Assembly (NCBI GenBank): GCA_028714075.1
Contig: JAQTMZ010000002.1
Coordinates: forward strand, 62,001 to 126,000
DNA: 64,000 bases
Origin: Gallionella sp.
GTDB taxonomy: Bacteria; Pseudomonadota; Gammaproteobacteria; Burkholderiales; Gallionellaceae
Direction: 5' to 3'
Part shown: positions 35,745-43,763 of the stretch, piece after piece
Layout of the letters: the number at the start of each line of letters is the position of its first letter
Numbering within the stretch: the stretch's first letter is position 1
The notes under the pieces: generated by a model
The model's database searches: none
Seen by the model: only the letters and a program-made list of their open reading frames with translations
Told to the model about the DNA's origin: nothing
Position numbers and translations under genes: made by a program

Positions 35745-36938
35745 ATGTTCGACGAGTTGGATCGCGAAGTTTTTGCCGCCGGAGAGCAAATATTCAAGAT
35801 CGGTGACAGCGGTGATTGTGCCTATCTTATCGAGAAAGGCACTGTCGAAATTTTTGTGGTGATCCAGGGTATAGAGCAGCGCGTCAGCTCGATGGGCAAG
35901 GATGAAATGTTCGGCGAGATCGCGCTGATCGACCAACAGCCACGCACCGCAACCGTCAGGGCTGCCGAAAAAACGGTGCTCGTCCCCGTCAGGCGCAAGC
36001 TGGTAGAGAACTTGCTGGAAAAAAGCGACCCAATTTTACGCCATCTGCTACTGGTGGTTCTGGAGCGCTTCCGGGGCAAGCAAAGCAATACGGCCAAACC
36101 GGCGATAAGCACGGACGCAGAACAGGAACAATCCAACCGCCGCAGCGCACTGAAGGGCGAGGCAACGCAAAAACTGTCCCTCGCCCACGGAATCACGCGC
36201 GCACTAACACATGAAGAATTCCAGCTTTACTATCAACCGATCTGTAATCTGACCGATGGCCACATTGCCGGGTTCGAGGCGCTGATCCGCTGGCACCATC
36301 CCACGGAAGGCATAATTCCACCGATGGATTTCCTCTGGCTTGCCGAGCAAACCGGCCTGATACGCGATCTCGGGTTGTGGACGCTTGAGCGTGCCTGCCG
36401 CGACTGGCCGACGTTAAAACAATACACCTGCTATGAGTCACCCTTCGTCAGCGTCAATCTGTCGCCGAGCCAATTGACCTGCGAATCCGTGGTGGATGAT
36501 ATCAAGGCGATCATCGCGCGCCACGATATGCCGACGGCAGAACTGAAGCTGGAGCTCACGGAAACGGTCATGGTCGAGCACCCCGAGGTTGCGTTGCGCA
36601 TCCTGAACCGGCTGATCGAATTGGGCAGCAGCATCGCGCTGGATGATTATGGCACCGGCCACTCCGGACTGGATCACTTGCAGCGCTATCCGATCCGCAC
36701 GCTAAAGCTTGATCGCGCATTCATTGCGCCGATGCTTGGATCGATGCAGAGTATGCAAATTGTGCAGTCCTCCATTGACTTGGCGCATTCGCTTGGCATG
36801 AACGTGGTTGCCGAAGGAATTGAAACCAAAGATGTGGGCGACAAGCTTCTGGAGATGAAGTGCGACTTCGGGCAAGGCTGGCATTATGGCAGGCCAGCCG
36901 CGTTAAAAGATTTGGCGTTGCGCTACGCGAAGACCTGA
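35745..36938 (+). CDS. Cyclic-nucleotide-binding domain fused to EAL phosphodiesterase
   Basis: A protein of 397 residues. The N-terminal cNMP-binding domain (about 5-115) has MFGEIALIDQQPRTATV, the phosphate-binding cassette, but with Thr rather than Ser after the Arg. A linker leads to an EAL domain (about 150-395) with a full catalytic set: FEALIRW, VNLSPSQL, ELTET, LDDYGTGHSG, LKLDRAF, AEGIET. It should break down c-di-GMP under control of a bound cyclic nucleotide. The ATG at 35745 has GGGAG 8 bases upstream. No receiver, PAS or membrane part is present. Confidence 0.88.
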   Translation: MFDELDREVFAAGEQIFKIGDSGDCAYLIEKGTVEIFVVIQGIEQRVSSMGKDEMFGEIALIDQQPRTATVRAAEKTVLVPVRRKLVENLLEKSDPILRHLLLVVLERFRGKQSNTAKPAISTDAEQEQSNRRSALKGEATQKLSLAHGITRALTHEEFQLYYQPICNLTDGHIAGFEALIRWHHPTEGIIPPMDFLWLAEQTGLIRDLGLWTLERACRDWPTLKQYTCYESPFVSVNLSPSQLTCESVVDDIKAIIARHDMPTAELKLELTETVMVEHPEVALRILNRLIELGSSIALDDYGTGHSGLDHLQRYPIRTLKLDRAFIAPMLGSMQSMQIVQSSIDLAHSLGMNVVAEGIETKDVGDKLLEMKCDFGQGWHYGRPAALKDLALRYAKT

Positions 36939-36989
36939 TTTTAACTTTACCAGTAATGCTCCTACGCTTCTCAAGCTACACATCCAATT

Positions 36990-37721
36990 TCAGAACTGCT
37001 CGTTCTCACCCAAATAGCGCCACTGCCCGAGCGGCAGATTGCCCAGCTTGACCTTGCCGATGCGGATGCGTTTCAGTCCGGTCACCTTCAGCTCGACCAG
37101 CTCGCACATGCGGCGGATCTGGCGTTTCTTGCCCTCGCGCAGCACGAAGCGCAACTGGTCTTCGTTCTGCCAGGTCACCTTGGCGGGCTTGAGGTATTCC
37201 CCGTCCAGCTTCAGTCCCTGATTGAGCAAAGCCAGTCCTGTGTCCTTCAACACACCCTGTACGCGCACCAGATACTCCTTATCCACTTTGGAATCTTCGC
37301 CGATCAGTTGTTTGGCGATACGGCCATCCTGGGTGAGCACCAGCAAACCCTGCGAATCAATATCCAGGCGGCCTGCCGGGGCGAGGCCGAGCAGCTGGCT
37401 GCGGTGGAAGCGCAACGGCGACGGGTCTTCCGCCCAATGTGTCGCGCTGTCGATCAGGGTGACGGCGGGCTTGTGGTTGTGCTCGGCTTGCCCGGACACA
37501 TAGCCGATGGGCTTGTTGAGCAGGATCGTCACACGCTGCTGCTGGGTGTTCTGCGCGGCGTTGCGCAAGGTGATTTTCTGGTCGGGGTAGACTTTGCTGC
37601 CCAGTTCGCTGACGATCTCGCCATCGACTTCCACCCAGCCTTTTTCGATATAGCCATCCGCTTCGCGGCGCGAGCACAGGCCGAGTTCGGACATGCGTTT
37701 GGAGAGACGGATTTTTTCCAT
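36990..37721 (-). CDS. RsuA/RluF-family pseudouridine synthase
   Basis: A protein of 243 residues: S4 RNA-binding domain (about 4-60; [24 protein letters not shown]) and a pseudouridine synthase domain with catalytic Asp in [14 protein letters not shown], then KEYLVRV and [12 protein letters not shown]. The layout suits RluF or RluB; the target (rRNA or tRNA) cannot be told from sequence. The ATG at 37721 gives the standard start; a GTG at 37763 would add 14 residues. Confidence 0.88.
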   Translation of the reverse strand: MEKIRLSKRMSELGLCSRREADGYIEKGWVEVDGEIVSELGSKVYPDQKITLRNAAQNTQQQRVTILLNKPIGYVSGQAEHNHKPAVTLIDSATHWAEDPSPLRFHRSQLLGLAPAGRLDIDSQGLLVLTQDGRIAKQLIGEDSKVDKEYLVRVQGVLKDTGLALLNQGLKLDGEYLKPAKVTWQNEDQLRFVLREGKKRQIRRMCELVELKVTGLKRIRIGKVKLGNLPLGQWRYLGENEQF

Positions 37722-37822
37722 GGTGTGCGGTATTCCTGAGTAACGAGGGAGCGATTTAATCACAAATGCCGTATCGCAAGGAATCGGTTATTCTTCGCGC
37801 GTTTCATGTTTCGGTTTTCCCG

Positions 37823-39367
37823 ATGAACAAAACTCAAAAATCATTGGCTGGCGCATTTGCGGCAGGCCTGCTGTGCGTGTTCGGTTTCGCGCCGTTCGGG
37901 ATATACATCATTCCGGTACTGGCGCTCGCCGCGCTGTTCGCGTTGTGGAACCGTGCCTATAATCGGTCTGCGGCAGCATGGCTGGGCTTTGCCTTCGGCC
38001 TGGGATTGTTCGTCGCGGGCATCAGCTGGATCTATGTCGCGCTGCACGATTACGGCGACATGCCGCTGCTGCTGGCATTGCCCGGCACGCTGCTGTTTGC
38101 CGCATTCCTCGCGCTGTTCACGGCGCTGGCCGGTTATGCGCAGGCGCGTTTTAGCAAAACTCAAGGTACGCGTTCCCCGGCGACAAACCTGTGCACGGTG
38201 CTGGTCATGCCGACAGCATGGGTGCTGGTCGAATGGCTGCGCGGCACGATCTTCACCGGTTTTCCGTGGCTGACGTTCGGCTACGCGCACCATGACAGCC
38301 CGCTGGCGGGCTATGCGCCGCTGCTCGGCGTATACGGCGTGTCGCTGGTAGCGGCGGTGAGTGCAGGTCTGCTGGCAGTGCTGCTGCGGGAACGCTGGAG
38401 CAGGCAGGGGCGGATAGCTTTGGCAATTCTTGCCGCACTATGGGTCGGCGGCGCGCTGCTGCGCGGCATCGCATGGACGCAGCCGCACGGCGAACCGTTC
38501 AGCGTGGCATTGGTGCAGGGCAACATCGCGCAGGACATCAAGTTCAACGAAGACGCGCTGGTCGGCACGCTGGAAACCTACCGCAGCTTAGCTCTGCAGA
38601 ATTCGGCGCGCCTCACCATCCTGCCGGAAACCGCGCTGCCGCTGATGCGCCACCAGGTGCCGCCAGCAATGCTCGGGCAACTGCGCGACCACGCCAGAAA
38701 AAACGGCGGTGACATGCTGATCGGCGTGTTCGAGCGCAACAACGGCAGCTACTACAACAGCGTGTTCACGTTGGGCACGGCGGACGAGCAGCGCTACCGC
38801 AAACAGCATCTGGTGGTGTTCGGCGAATTCATCCCGCTGCGCCCGCTGCTCGGCTGGTTCATCAACGGCGTACTCAACATCCCGATGGGTGACCTGGCGC
38901 GCGGCGATGCGCGGCAAGCGCCGCTCGACGTCGCCGGGCAGCATGTGGCAGCGAACATCTGCTACGAGGACGTGTTCGGCGAAGAAATTATCCGCGCCCT
39001 GCCGCAGGCCACGCTGCTGGTCAACTTCACCAACGACGCATGGTACGGGCACTCATACGCGGCGGAGCAACACAACCAGATATCGCAGATGCGCGCGCTG
39101 GAAAGCGGGCGCATGATGCTGCGCGCCACCAATACCGGCGTGACTTCCATCATCGGGGCGGACGGCAGGCTGTTGCAGCGACTGCCGCAACACCAGCAAG
39201 GTGTGCTGAATGGCATGGCGCAAGGCTATGAAGGCATCACGCCCTATGTGCGCTGGGGCAATGCGGCGGTGATGCTGCTGATTGCGCTGATGCTGGCTTA
39301 TGCCTGGGCGCGCCGCAAAATACCCCCTCTCCCGCAGGCGGGAGAGGGTCGGGGTGAGGGTGTGTGA
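37823..39367 (+). CDS. lnt: Apolipoprotein N-acyltransferase
   Basis: Inner-membrane enzyme that adds the third acyl chain to lipoproteins. 514 residues with about six N-terminal membrane helices (to about 205) and a nitrilase-like periplasmic domain with the triad Glu (ILPETALP), Lys (YRKQHLVVFGE) and Cys (NICYEDVFGEE). A last helix at about 478-498. The C-terminal 14 residues (PPLPQAGEGRGEGV) and the stop come from a palindromic repeat. Usually adjacent to ybeX; here two genes intervene. Confidence 0.93.
   Translation: MNKTQKSLAGAFAAGLLCVFGFAPFGIYIIPVLALAALFALWNRAYNRSAAAWLGFAFGLGLFVAGISWIYVALHDYGDMPLLLALPGTLLFAAFLALFTALAGYAQARFSKTQGTRSPATNLCTVLVMPTAWVLVEWLRGTIFTGFPWLTFGYAHHDSPLAGYAPLLGVYGVSLVAAVSAGLLAVLLRERWSRQGRIALAILAALWVGGALLRGIAWTQPHGEPFSVALVQGNIAQDIKFNEDALVGTLETYRSLALQNSARLTILPETALPLMRHQVPPAMLGQLRDHARKNGGDMLIGVFERNNGSYYNSVFTLGTADEQRYRKQHLVVFGEFIPLRPLLGWFINGVLNIPMGDLARGDARQAPLDVAGQHVAANICYEDVFGEEIIRALPQATLLVNFTNDAWYGHSYAAEQHNQISQMRALESGRMMLRATNTGVTSIIGADGRLLQRLPQHQQGVLNGMAQGYEGITPYVRWGNAAVMLLIALMLAYAWARRKIPPLPQAGEGRGEGV
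39323..39360. repeat. CCCTCTCCCGC-family palindrome at the 3' end of lnt
   Basis: CCCTCTCCCGCAGGCGGGAG(AGGG) then TCGGGGTGAGGG. It supplies the last codons of lnt. Confidence 0.85.
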
Positions 39368-39373
39368 GCGATA

Positions 39374-39625
39374 ATGAACTGGCATTGCTACCTGCTGCGC
39401 TGCGCCGATGAAACCCTGTACTGCGGCATCACCAACGATCTGGAAAAACGCCTCGCGGCGCACAATGCCGGCACGGCCTCAAAATGCACGCGGGTGCGCC
39501 TGCCGGTGGAACTGGTGTTCGCAGAGCCTTGCGCCGACAGATCAGCCGCGTCGAAACGCGAGATGAAAATCAAGAGTTTGAAGCGGGAGGACAAACTGGC
39601 GCTGATCCAGTCAAATTTGAAATGA
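39374..39625 (+). CDS. GIY-YIG domain protein (YhbQ/UPF0213-like)
   Basis: Single-domain GIY-YIG protein of 83 residues. The motif appears as CYLLRCADETLYCGITNDLEKRLAAHN with the catalytic Arg in EKRL and the Glu in ASKREMKIKSL. Family members are putative structure-specific nucleases with no settled role. It starts 6 bp after lnt. Confidence 0.88.
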   Translation: MNWHCYLLRCADETLYCGITNDLEKRLAAHNAGTASKCTRVRLPVELVFAEPCADRSAASKREMKIKSLKREDKLALIQSNLK

Positions 39626-39747
39626 CCGGAGCATTTGCTTGATTTTGCCTTCGGATGAATGATGGCTTCAACACCAAACTGAACTTGGTGCCAGGCAGCA
39701 TAATGCGGGTTGGACGTGGGCAGTACGGGCTTTGCCGCTGTTGCACT

Positions 39748-40077
39748 TTACTTCGTGCCCGAATCCTCGGTAGACAGTTCGATTATAAACTCCACCATGG
39801 CTTTAATTTCCTTGTCGTTGGCGTTTAGACCTCTTGGCGGCATCCTCATGCCCGAGTTCCAACCAGACGTACCACCTCTATTAATAATTTCGGTTAGTTT
39901 GTTGGCTGCATCGGCATCACCGCGATATTTCATGGCGATAGCCTTTAAAGATGGCGCATATAGTGTCTTTTCAACCGCATGGCATCCGCCGCAATGATCT
40001 TTGGCTATTGCTGGCATCTCTGCGGCATGTGCGTTGATGTCCATCAACAGACATATAATTAATGCAATGTATTTCAT
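39748..40077 (-). CDS. Periplasmic monoheme cytochrome c
   Basis: A precursor of 109 residues. The signal peptide MKYIALIICLLMDINAHAAE is followed by heme motif CGGCH (about 33-37) and the axial Met segment GMRMPPRG (about 78-85), a class I c551/c552 pattern. ATG 40077 gives a normal signal peptide; no clear ribosome site is visible, and ATG 40083 is nearly equivalent. The frame stays open far upstream, to 40374. Surrounded by small accessory genes. Confidence 0.8.
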   Translation of the reverse strand: MKYIALIICLLMDINAHAAEMPAIAKDHCGGCHAVEKTLYAPSLKAIAMKYRGDADAANKLTEIINRGGTSGWNSGMRMPPRGLNANDKEIKAMVEFIIELSTEDSGTK

Positions 40078-40374
40078 GAACATTTTGTTATTAACCATTG
40101 CTTTGGCAATCATGCTCACCATAAATTTATATATTGGCAACCAATTAGGTAAGTTTACCCCATAATCAGACCGAACCATATCTCTCACCAATGTCAGCGA
40201 TTGGCAGATGGCGGGATATCGATTTCCTCGATAACTGACGTTCACGCAAAGAGCATGACACATACCGTGTTCGCTATTTGCGGGCTTAACAACCCAAGTA
40301 TTCTGCCCATCGTCAATTTGCAGCAGCTTGGTAATTTCATCCGGAATGTAAAATAATTTCGCTACCGCTGGTTC

Positions 40375-40560
40375 TCACATCCGCGATGAGAAAAGCAGTT
40401 CGCGCGCCTCATCAAAACAGTCATTGCGCCAAGAGCATTCCATCTTGCTGCACTCGCCGTTAACTGGGGCTGCATAACAGGGGGCCCGCCCATCTGCGGT
40501 TTGGATCAGCCGGATAATTTCTGCCTGAATGCTGAATAACGGGATTTTTTCTGGTCCCAT
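40375..40560 (-). CDS. Small Cys-containing protein of unknown function
   Basis: A protein of 61 residues from ATG 40560 (AAAGG 4 bases upstream); longer alternatives start at 40587 (ATG) or 40638 (GTG). The C-terminal half AEIIRLIQTADGRAPCYAAP continues with NGEC, SKMEC and RNDCF, giving four spaced Cys residues that look like a conserved metal-binding or disulfide pattern. I do not recognise the family with certainty. Confidence 0.5.
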   Translation of the reverse strand: MGPEKIPLFSIQAEIIRLIQTADGRAPCYAAPVNGECSKMECSWRNDCFDEARELLFSSRM

Positions 40561-40623
40561 GATGCCTTTCTCGTCTGCTGAATTCATCTGCTGGCACGCC
40601 GCTATATTTAAATGCGGGCTAAT

Positions 40624-40732
40624 CACAATGCTGTTCACTTTAGGAATTTGTAACGAGACCGCGAATCACGATTTGCATTCCGCTTTCTCAAAACAAACCT
40701 TGGGAGAGAAACCTAAAGTGAACAGCGTTGTG
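40624..40732. repeat. 20-bp inverted repeats enclosing 67 bp
   Basis: The left arm CACAATGCTGTTCACTTTAGG and right arm CCTAAAGTGAACAGCGTTGTG are inverted copies with one mismatch. The right arm runs into a perfect 12-bp palindrome GTTGTGCACAAC (40727-40738). There is no coding frame inside, and no flanking duplication. It may be a MITE relic or a regulatory site. Confidence 0.55.
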
Positions 40733-40793
40733 CACAACATATAGTGCCGAGCCGCATGATTTGCATAAAACACGCAACGTATCGACATAATCG

Positions 40794-41390
40794 TCACGGT
40801 GGGCACACATCACATTTGGAATGATTGTTCGGTACTACCGGTAGCTCCGGCAAAGCCAACGCATCTACCACACAAGCAGGTAATTTCGGGGTGCGAAAAT
40901 GAACGATCTCCAACATGTCCTGTGCTTTTGCAAGCCCCTGTTGGGCGGCCAACGAAAACATTGCTGCCGCAAAATCATTACTTTCAGGCATACCCATGCC
41001 GGTAACGTAGAGCATGCCCAAGTGATACTGGGCTTCGAGGCTGCCAAGCATGGATGCCTCGCAATACAGTATGGCGGCTTGATGTGCTTTATCAGGATCA
41101 CTCTTGAAAAGTTCGAGCTTCAAGGCTTCGTTTAGTAACATGCGCACTTGTTGAGGCTCGACAGATAGCGCCTCATCTTCCGCATGGTTCGGCAGCGGCC
41201 ACAACACAAACAGCAGTGCAACGCACATCCATTTACTGCACTCCCGCGCTCTGCGTGTGACCAAATGCCGAAAAGCCACAGATGCATCGCTTTTGGCAAC
41301 GATCATTGGAGGAATGCCAAATGGCCACATTTTCAGAAAACGCTGAACCAGTATCCGCATGCTTACCGAACCTTTATACTGCAAAGGCAT
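40794..41390 (-). CDS. Sel1-repeat protein with a membrane anchor
   Basis: A protein of 198 residues. A basic N-terminal region precedes one membrane/signal helix (WMCVALLFVLWPLPNHAED, about 54-71), then one or two Sel1-like repeats (SLEAQYHLGMLYVTGMGMPES, AAMFSLAAQQGLAKAQDML). The tail carries a CDVC pair. Such proteins usually bind other proteins. It starts 3 bp after the stop of the CRP-like gene, so it is co-transcribed. An inner ATG at 41360 is possible. Confidence 0.65.
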   Translation of the reverse strand: MPLQYKGSVSMRILVQRFLKMWPFGIPPMIVAKSDASVAFRHLVTRRARECSKWMCVALLFVLWPLPNHAEDEALSVEPQQVRMLLNEALKLELFKSDPDKAHQAAILYCEASMLGSLEAQYHLGMLYVTGMGMPESNDFAAAMFSLAAQQGLAKAQDMLEIVHFRTPKLPACVVDALALPELPVVPNNHSKCDVCPP

Positions 41391-41393
41391 TCA

Positions 41394-42047
41394 TCACTTT
41401 GTCGGCCATAACGCCGCCTTTTGTTTAATTAATATTCGTTTTCCCTCAATGCTGATATGACCATCGGCCACCATATTTTTCAATATCCGCGTAATCATTT
41501 CCCGTGACGCACCCACAACATTCGCCATATGCTGGTGGGTGGGTTTTTCATCAACAACAAGCAGGCCATCTTGATCTTCGGCTAACTCAAGCAGCATATT
41601 CCTCACCCGCCCATAAGCATCCATAAATACAAGACTCGATATTTTTTTGTTCGCTTCGCGCAGGTTGGCTACCAGACCCAGCATGATTCGTTCGGAGATA
41701 TCAGGATTGGATTGCAGGCATTCCCTGAAGTTTTTTTGGCTAATTACCGTTAACTTCGTGCATTCCATGGCCATTACTCCGGCGGAGCGTTCATTCTTGT
41801 CAATCAGTGCCATTTCGCCAAAATACTCCCCTGCTTTTAATTCACTGAGAACAATTTCCTTACCTTGCTCATCGCTAAGAAATACTTTTACCCTGCCCGA
41901 ATTGATGATATAGGCGCTATTGGAATGGTCGCCCTCATCGATAATGATAGTGTTCTTCTCATAGGACTCTTGCTGCCCATTGCAAAAGAGGATATCCAAC
42001 TCACTTTTTTTCAGAGAGCCGAGGATAGATTGCATGGAATTAATCAT
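41394..42047 (-). CDS. CRP/FNR-family transcription factor
   Basis: A protein of 217 residues. Cyclic-nucleotide-binding domain (about 15-125) with GEYFGEMALIDKNERSAGV. The Glu, Arg and Ser that contact cAMP in CRP are all present, and there is no FNR-type Cys cluster, so cAMP binding is plausible. The dimerisation helix and winged helix-turn-helix (HQHMANVVGASREMITRILK) complete the family layout. Starts at 42047 (MINSMQS); ATG 42035 is an alternative, and the long in-frame upstream extension is not conserved in style. Confidence 0.85.
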   Translation of the reverse strand: MINSMQSILGSLKKSELDILFCNGQQESYEKNTIIIDEGDHSNSAYIINSGRVKVFLSDEQGKEIVLSELKAGEYFGEMALIDKNERSAGVMAMECTKLTVISQKNFRECLQSNPDISERIMLGLVANLREANKKISSLVFMDAYGRVRNMLLELAEDQDGLLVVDEKPTHQHMANVVGASREMITRILKNMVADGHISIEGKRILIKQKAALWPTK

Positions 42048-42337
42048 AAGTATCGAAATGACCGAGCTGACTGAATCATGTTTCCGAAAAAAGCTCTTGC
42101 GTCTGGTTGAACGGCATCCTTCGCAGAACTCACCGCCGCATTTACGGAGCCGAAAAAACAAATGTACGGATCGATACGGACAAGACAACTAAAATTATTT
42201 AGCTCGTACGACATTTACTCTTGAAAAGACTAAAGACAACTATAAACAAATACTCCATTTTTACTCAACTTTATTTAAATTCAAACCTGCGGCAATTTTG
42301 ATATGGAAAAATATCCGCTTAGCCCATCTTGAAATAG

Positions 42338-42415
42338 TTGCACAACCCTACCAGGCAAAAAAGGAACTTTGTCACAATTGGCCACAGTTGTTTTGCCGCC
42401 TGTGGATGAAAAACG
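42338..42415. repeat. Direct repeat upstream of glyQ, copy 1
   Basis: Shares CCAGGCAAAAAAGGAACTTT and the following GTCACAAT with copy 2, preceded by TTGCACAACCCTA. The two copies are 223 bp apart and diverge after about 45 bp before matching again at TGAAAAACG. Confidence 0.7.
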
Positions 42416-42422
42416 ATTATTG

Positions 42423-42448
42423 AAAAAAAGGGCGATCATAGATCGCCC
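42423..42448 (-). terminator. Rho-independent terminator on the minus strand
   Basis: On the minus strand GGGCGATC TAT GATCGCCC is followed by TTTTTTT. No annotated minus-strand gene lies to its right before glyQ, so it likely ends a small untranslated transcript. Confidence 0.75.
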
Positions 42449-42550
42449 AAAGAGGGAAGAAAGACTAGAAGAAATGGAAAACACCAAAATCTCTCGCCCG
42501 AATACCAGACGCACATTGCATCTGCTCTCCGAAAGATCTCGTGCAAGTCA
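42423..42550 (-). ncRNA. Candidate small RNA ending at the minus-strand terminator
   Basis: A strong terminator needs an upstream transcript. On the minus strand, direct-repeat copy 2 offers TTGCCT, a 16-bp spacer and TATATA (about 42553-42580), which would start an RNA of roughly 125 bases ending at 42423. Open frames inside are short and lack ribosome sites. The promoter-like half is also present in repeat copy 1. Inferred only. Confidence 0.35.
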
Positions 42551-42560
42551 GCGTATATAT

Positions 42561-42660
42561 TTGCATAACCCTGCCAGGCAAAAAAGGAACTTTGTCACAA
42601 TCGGCTATAATTATTTCGACCTTGTAGCGAAACCCCTGTGTCGCCTCCAGATAAAAAACG
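42561..42660. repeat. Direct repeat upstream of glyQ, copy 2
   Basis: Begins TTGCATAACCCTG and shares CCAGGCAAAAAAGGAACTTT with copy 1, then GTCACAATCGGCTATAATTA. The TATAAT could be a -10 for glyQ, but no -35 at the right spacing was found. Confidence 0.7.
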
Positions 42661-42839
42661 AGCAACCATTGGCTGTTTCGAGACGTTCGCCTTCGCAACC
42701 AAAGCTTCGCATTAACTGTTGGAACAATCGCACCCCGTTGCCCATACCTTAAATTAGCCCCGCAGATCCAATCGAATGGCGAACACAATGCCTGAAAACC
42801 AGTAAAATGCGTGCCTTTGCAATTGCCTGACAACAACCG

Positions 42840-43763
42840 ATGCTTACCTTTCAGCAAATCATCCTGACGCTACAGAATTATTGGGACAAGCAAGGCTGCG
42901 CGCTGCTGCAACCTTACGACATGGAAGTCGGCGCGGGCACGTCGCACACCGCGACTTTCCTGCGTGCGCTCGGCCCGGAGCCTTGGCGCGCCGCTTACGT
43001 GCAGCCGTCGCGCCGCCCCAAGGACGGGCGCTATGGCGAGAACCCGAACCGCTTGCAGCATTACTACCAGTTTCAGGTGGTGCTGAAGCCTTCGCCGGCC
43101 AACATCCTCGATCTGTATCTCGGCTCGCTGGAGGCGCTCGGTTTCGACTTGAAGCAAAACGACATCCGCTTCGTCGAGGACGACTGGGAAAACCCGACGC
43201 TCGGCGCGTGGGGGCTGGGCTGGGAGGTGTGGCTGAACGGTATGGAGGTGACGCAGTTCACCTATTTCCAGCAGGTCGGCGGCATCGACTGCAAACCGAT
43301 CACCGGCGAGATCACTTACGGGCTGGAACGGCTGGCGATGTACCTGCAAAGCGTGGAAAACGTGTTCGACCTTACTTGGACGCCGGGCGTGACTTACCGC
43401 GACGTGTACCACCAGAATGAGATCGAGCAATCCGCCTACAACTTCGAGCACAGCGATGTGGAATTCCTGCTCGGCGCATTCGGCAGCCACGAGAAGCAGG
43501 CCAAGCATCTGATGGAGCAGCGGCTGGCTTTGCCCGCCTACGAACAGGTGCTGAAAGCCGCGCATAGCTTCAACCTGCTCGATGCGCGCGGCGCGATCTC
43601 GGTGACCGAGCGCGCGGCCTACATCGGGCGCATCCGCAATCTGGCGCGCAGCGTCGCGCAGAGCTACCTCGACAGCCGCGCCCGCCTCGGCTTTCCGATG
43701 GCGAAGAAGGAACATGCCGCCGAAGTGTTGGCACAGATCGAGAAGAAAGCGGTGGCGGCATGA
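42840..43763 (+). CDS. glyQ: Glycyl-tRNA synthetase alpha subunit
   Basis: Catalytic subunit of the tetrameric bacterial glycyl-tRNA synthetase. 307 residues from [15 protein letters not shown], with [40 protein letters not shown] and [12 protein letters not shown], all typical class II motifs for this family. It overlaps glyS by 4 bp (ATGA). Confidence 0.97.
   Translation: MLTFQQIILTLQNYWDKQGCALLQPYDMEVGAGTSHTATFLRALGPEPWRAAYVQPSRRPKDGRYGENPNRLQHYYQFQVVLKPSPANILDLYLGSLEALGFDLKQNDIRFVEDDWENPTLGAWGLGWEVWLNGMEVTQFTYFQQVGGIDCKPITGEITYGLERLAMYLQSVENVFDLTWTPGVTYRDVYHQNEIEQSAYNFEHSDVEFLLGAFGSHEKQAKHLMEQRLALPAYEQVLKAAHSFNLLDARGAISVTERAAYIGRIRNLARSVAQSYLDSRARLGFPMAKKEHAAEVLAQIEKKAVAA

Larger units (their letters stand above)
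42048..42839. other. Gene-free AT-rich region between the CRP-like gene and glyQ
   Basis: About 790 bp with no convincing coding frame. It contains two imperfect direct repeats (42338-42415 and 42561-42660) and a minus-strand terminator (42423-42448) between them. The promoters of glyQ and of the CRP-like gene must lie here. Confidence 0.55.

Noticed and set aside
42281-42514. Minus-strand frame of 77 codons
   Set aside because: It runs through a strong terminator hairpin and has no ribosome site.
42048-42839. T-box or glycine riboswitch before glyQ
   Set aside because: No specifier loop, T-box sequence or glycine-aptamer pattern could be recognised, and T-boxes are not expected in this group.
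42465-42857. Minus-strand frame of 130 codons upstream of glyQ
   Set aside because: It crosses the direct repeat and the start of glyQ, has no ribosome site, and shows no known motif.
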